Assembly (NCBI GenBank): GCA_900078375.1
Contig: FLQS01000014.1
Location: 45,953 to 109,952 of the forward strand
DNA from: an uncultured Mycobacterium sp.
GTDB lineage: Bacteria > Actinomycetota > Actinomycetes > Mycobacteriales > Mycobacteriaceae
DNA: 64,000 bases
Direction: 5' to 3'
How positions within the stretch are numbered: position 1 is the stretch's first letter; each line of letters begins with the position of its first letter. Below, piece by piece: positions 62,438 through 64,000 of the stretch. The notes below the pieces were generated by a model. The model saw nothing but the letters and a program-made list of their open reading frames with translations, was not told the origin of the DNA and made no database searches. The translations under genes were made by a program, and so were the position numbers.

Positions 62438-63910
62438 GTGGGGTTTTCGCTGGCAGACCTGGACCGGTGGGATCCGGGATCAATTCGCGCGGTCGCCACT
62501 GCCGCAGTCGACCGCGCGAATCACTTTCGCGAGGTCGCGCACAACCAAGGCGCCATTATCGCGAAACTGGAGTGGGAGGGCGCCTCCCGCGAGGCGGCCG
62601 TTGCCAGGGCTCGGGCAATCAGCAGAAGCCTGCTCAACCACGCCGACGAGTGCGATCAAGCAGGACGCGACGTATCGTCCGCAGCCTCCGAGGTGGAGTC
62701 CATCAAGGCGGAATGGGCGCGTATCCAACGGATGGCCGACCGGTGGGGCATCACGATCGACGTTGCCACCGAGTCGCTCGAATGCTTCCCCTCGGCCGAT
62801 CCTGAGCAGCAGGCCGAGAACGAGCGCCACCTGCAGATCGTTCACGATGCGATCGTCGACCTGCTGCGGCGGGCCGACTCGACCGATCAGCACCTCGGCA
62901 CGGCAGTCGGCAACGCGACATCTGACATGGCCGACGGTGACAGCGCCGAAACGCCGCTCGCTGCCGACCCTGTGCAGCGTCGTAACCAAATCGCAGCATT
63001 CCGTGCAGAATTCGGCCGCGAACCCGTCAGCGACAGTGACTGGTCGACGGCCGCTGCACTCGATCCGCACAGCTACAACCCGAAGAACAACGGAGTAGAA
63101 GCGAATATCGTCATCGCTCGCATCAGGCCGGTCCCGGGCCAAGGGGCGGTACGCACCAATCTGTTCATTCCCAGTAAAGACGTGTGGGCACCCGCGCTTG
63201 AGTTTCCGATCTTCAACGGTCACCCGCTGCCTTACGACAACAACCTCGGCGACAACCGGGGCTTCGACCCGTCCGTCGTTCCCGAGGAATCGCGCGTCGC
63301 GATATACACCGATTTCGAAAACGGGATCATCGTCGCCCGACAAAACCCCTCAGCAAATGCGGACACCGGACAAGTAAGGGCCGGGACACCTGACATCTCG
63401 GCGGTTCAACAGACAAGCGGTGCGGTACTGCTCCGCTACAACGCAGCCGATCCCTTCTCCCCGGGTGGGGAAAAGCCGGCCAAAGCCATCCCGTTCAGCG
63501 TCAACGGAACGCTGGGCATCAGCCCGGGCATTGATGGGCCACGAGTCGGCGGCACTGTCACCAGCTTCCCGGCGCTCGAGGTCTACAGCGACCGGAATGG
63601 CACCACCACGCCGCTGTTGCGGTCTTGGCCTAGCTTCACCGCGGATGCCTCTGGACCACTGATCGGCCTATTGCCACACAAAGACGTTGGGGATCCCGGC
63701 ATTGTCGGCAGTTTCAATAGCGTCCTTCCGCGGTTTGAGCCTCCGCAGCCCGGGCCGGTGCACGGCCTACAACCCGTAACGGTCACGCCGCCGATATCGA
63801 TTGTGCCACCAGGCAACTTCACCCCCTTCGGGCCGGCAACTGCAGGGGATGCCCCCGTAGTACGGACATACACACCGTTTCAGGGCGATGAGTTCCTTCC
63901 CCCGCGCTAG
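62438..63910 (+). CDS. WXG-type N-terminal domain protein, putative type VII-associated secreted protein
   Basis: 490 residues from the GTG at 62438, 7 bases after TAGGTT (62425-62430). A longer frame across the dnaK promoter is rejected. Residues 1-150 are a helical hairpin with W46-E-G48 (LEWEGAS), the recurrent mycobacterial WXG/LXG-like start FSLADLDRWDPGSIRAV. A polar linker (MADGDSAETPL) leads to a C-terminal beta-rich domain: NNGVEANIVIARIRPVPGQGAVRTNLFIP, ENGIIVARQNPS and RVGGTVTSFPALEVYSDRNG. No known catalytic motif. Export by ESX and a toxin or effector role are inferences. Confidence 0.75.
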   Translation: MGFSLADLDRWDPGSIRAVATAAVDRANHFREVAHNQGAIIAKLEWEGASREAAVARARAISRSLLNHADECDQAGRDVSSAASEVESIKAEWARIQRMADRWGITIDVATESLECFPSADPEQQAENERHLQIVHDAIVDLLRRADSTDQHLGTAVGNATSDMADGDSAETPLAADPVQRRNQIAAFRAEFGREPVSDSDWSTAAALDPHSYNPKNNGVEANIVIARIRPVPGQGAVRTNLFIPSKDVWAPALEFPIFNGHPLPYDNNLGDNRGFDPSVVPEESRVAIYTDFENGIIVARQNPSANADTGQVRAGTPDISAVQQTSGAVLLRYNAADPFSPGGEKPAKAIPFSVNGTLGISPGIDGPRVGGTVTSFPALEVYSDRNGTTTPLLRSWPSFTADASGPLIGLLPHKDVGDPGIVGSFNSVLPRFEPPQPGPVHGLQPVTVTPPISIVPPGNFTPFGPATAGDAPVVRTYTPFQGDEFLPPR

Positions 63911-64000
63911 GACTCTGCTGAATTAGTGGCTTGTGGGGCGGGGTGCCTCAAAGCGCTCTGTGGCGCGTGGGGTTAAGTCAGACCCGGAGGTCGACAATTC
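63911..64000. other. Window end, no feature seen
   Basis: The last 90 bases show no open frame, hairpin or repeat that I can support. Confidence 0.5.

Overview
The window looks like chromosomal DNA of a mycobacterium, most likely an environmental or rapidly growing species. GC content and third-position GC are high, GTG and TTG starts are common, and several proteins are mycobacterial signatures: an MmpL-type RND transporter, TtfA, HspR, a type II flavohemoglobin, and a WXG-type secreted protein. Many genes match, from memory, the M. tuberculosis Rv0350-Rv0385 neighbourhood, but blocks are rearranged and extra genes are inserted. No rRNA, tRNA, CRISPR array, insertion sequence or prophage was seen.

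Layout. 1-2.9 kb: 3' end of an MmpL gene translationally coupled to a cytochrome P450. 2.9-14.8 kb: membrane protein, thioesterase-like protein, purA, a conserved hypothetical, a second P450, a site-2-type protease, a CDF metal exporter with a palindromic operator inside its promoter, a FUSC protein, a DUF3151 protein, a membrane protein, fba, a DedA protein and a small exported protein. 14.8-24.4 kb: a form I aerobic CO dehydrogenase cluster (xdhC-like, coxM, coxS, coxL, an XdhC-YHS fusion, coxD, coxG, coxE) divergent from a LysR regulator. 24.5-30.7 kb: an accessory catabolic-looking block (SDR, DUF1214, sulfotransferase and NTF2-like genes; divergent SDR; dienelactone hydrolase; TetR with a clear palindrome). 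30.9-34.7 kb: NhaA-thioredoxin fusion, GH76-like protein, TrmH-family methyltransferase, small exported ORF.

34.7-39.8 kb: a long hairpin-rich leader followed by three tightly overlapping genes: an acyltransferase-like protein, an E1-like/nitroreductase fusion, and a GGDEF-EAL cyclic-di-GMP enzyme. I consider this the least understood system here. 39.8-45.1 kb: pyrE block, ttfA, enoyl-CoA hydratase, alpha/beta hydrolase and a 49-residue ORF. 45.2-51.5 kb: clpB (HAIR operator and SigH-like promoter), small proteins, GAP-family exporter, type II flavohemoglobin. 51.6-57.1 kb: an operon joining an acyl-CoA synthetase, a three-part 2-oxoacid dehydrogenase (E1 alpha, E1 beta, E2) and an acyl carrier protein. 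57.1-63.9 kb: aldose epimerase, the dnaK-grpE-dnaJ-hspR chaperone operon with two HAIR sites, and a WXG-type secreted protein.

Regulatory themes. HspR is encoded here and its predicted sites lie before both dnaK and clpB. At least a dozen genes have a TANNNT -10 box 6-8 bases before the start codon, consistent with leaderless transcription. Some divergent pairs have -10 boxes that overlap. Two convergent intergenic gaps 33 kb apart carry the same 61-base element at about 82% identity, and two other gaps share a different inverted-repeat core.
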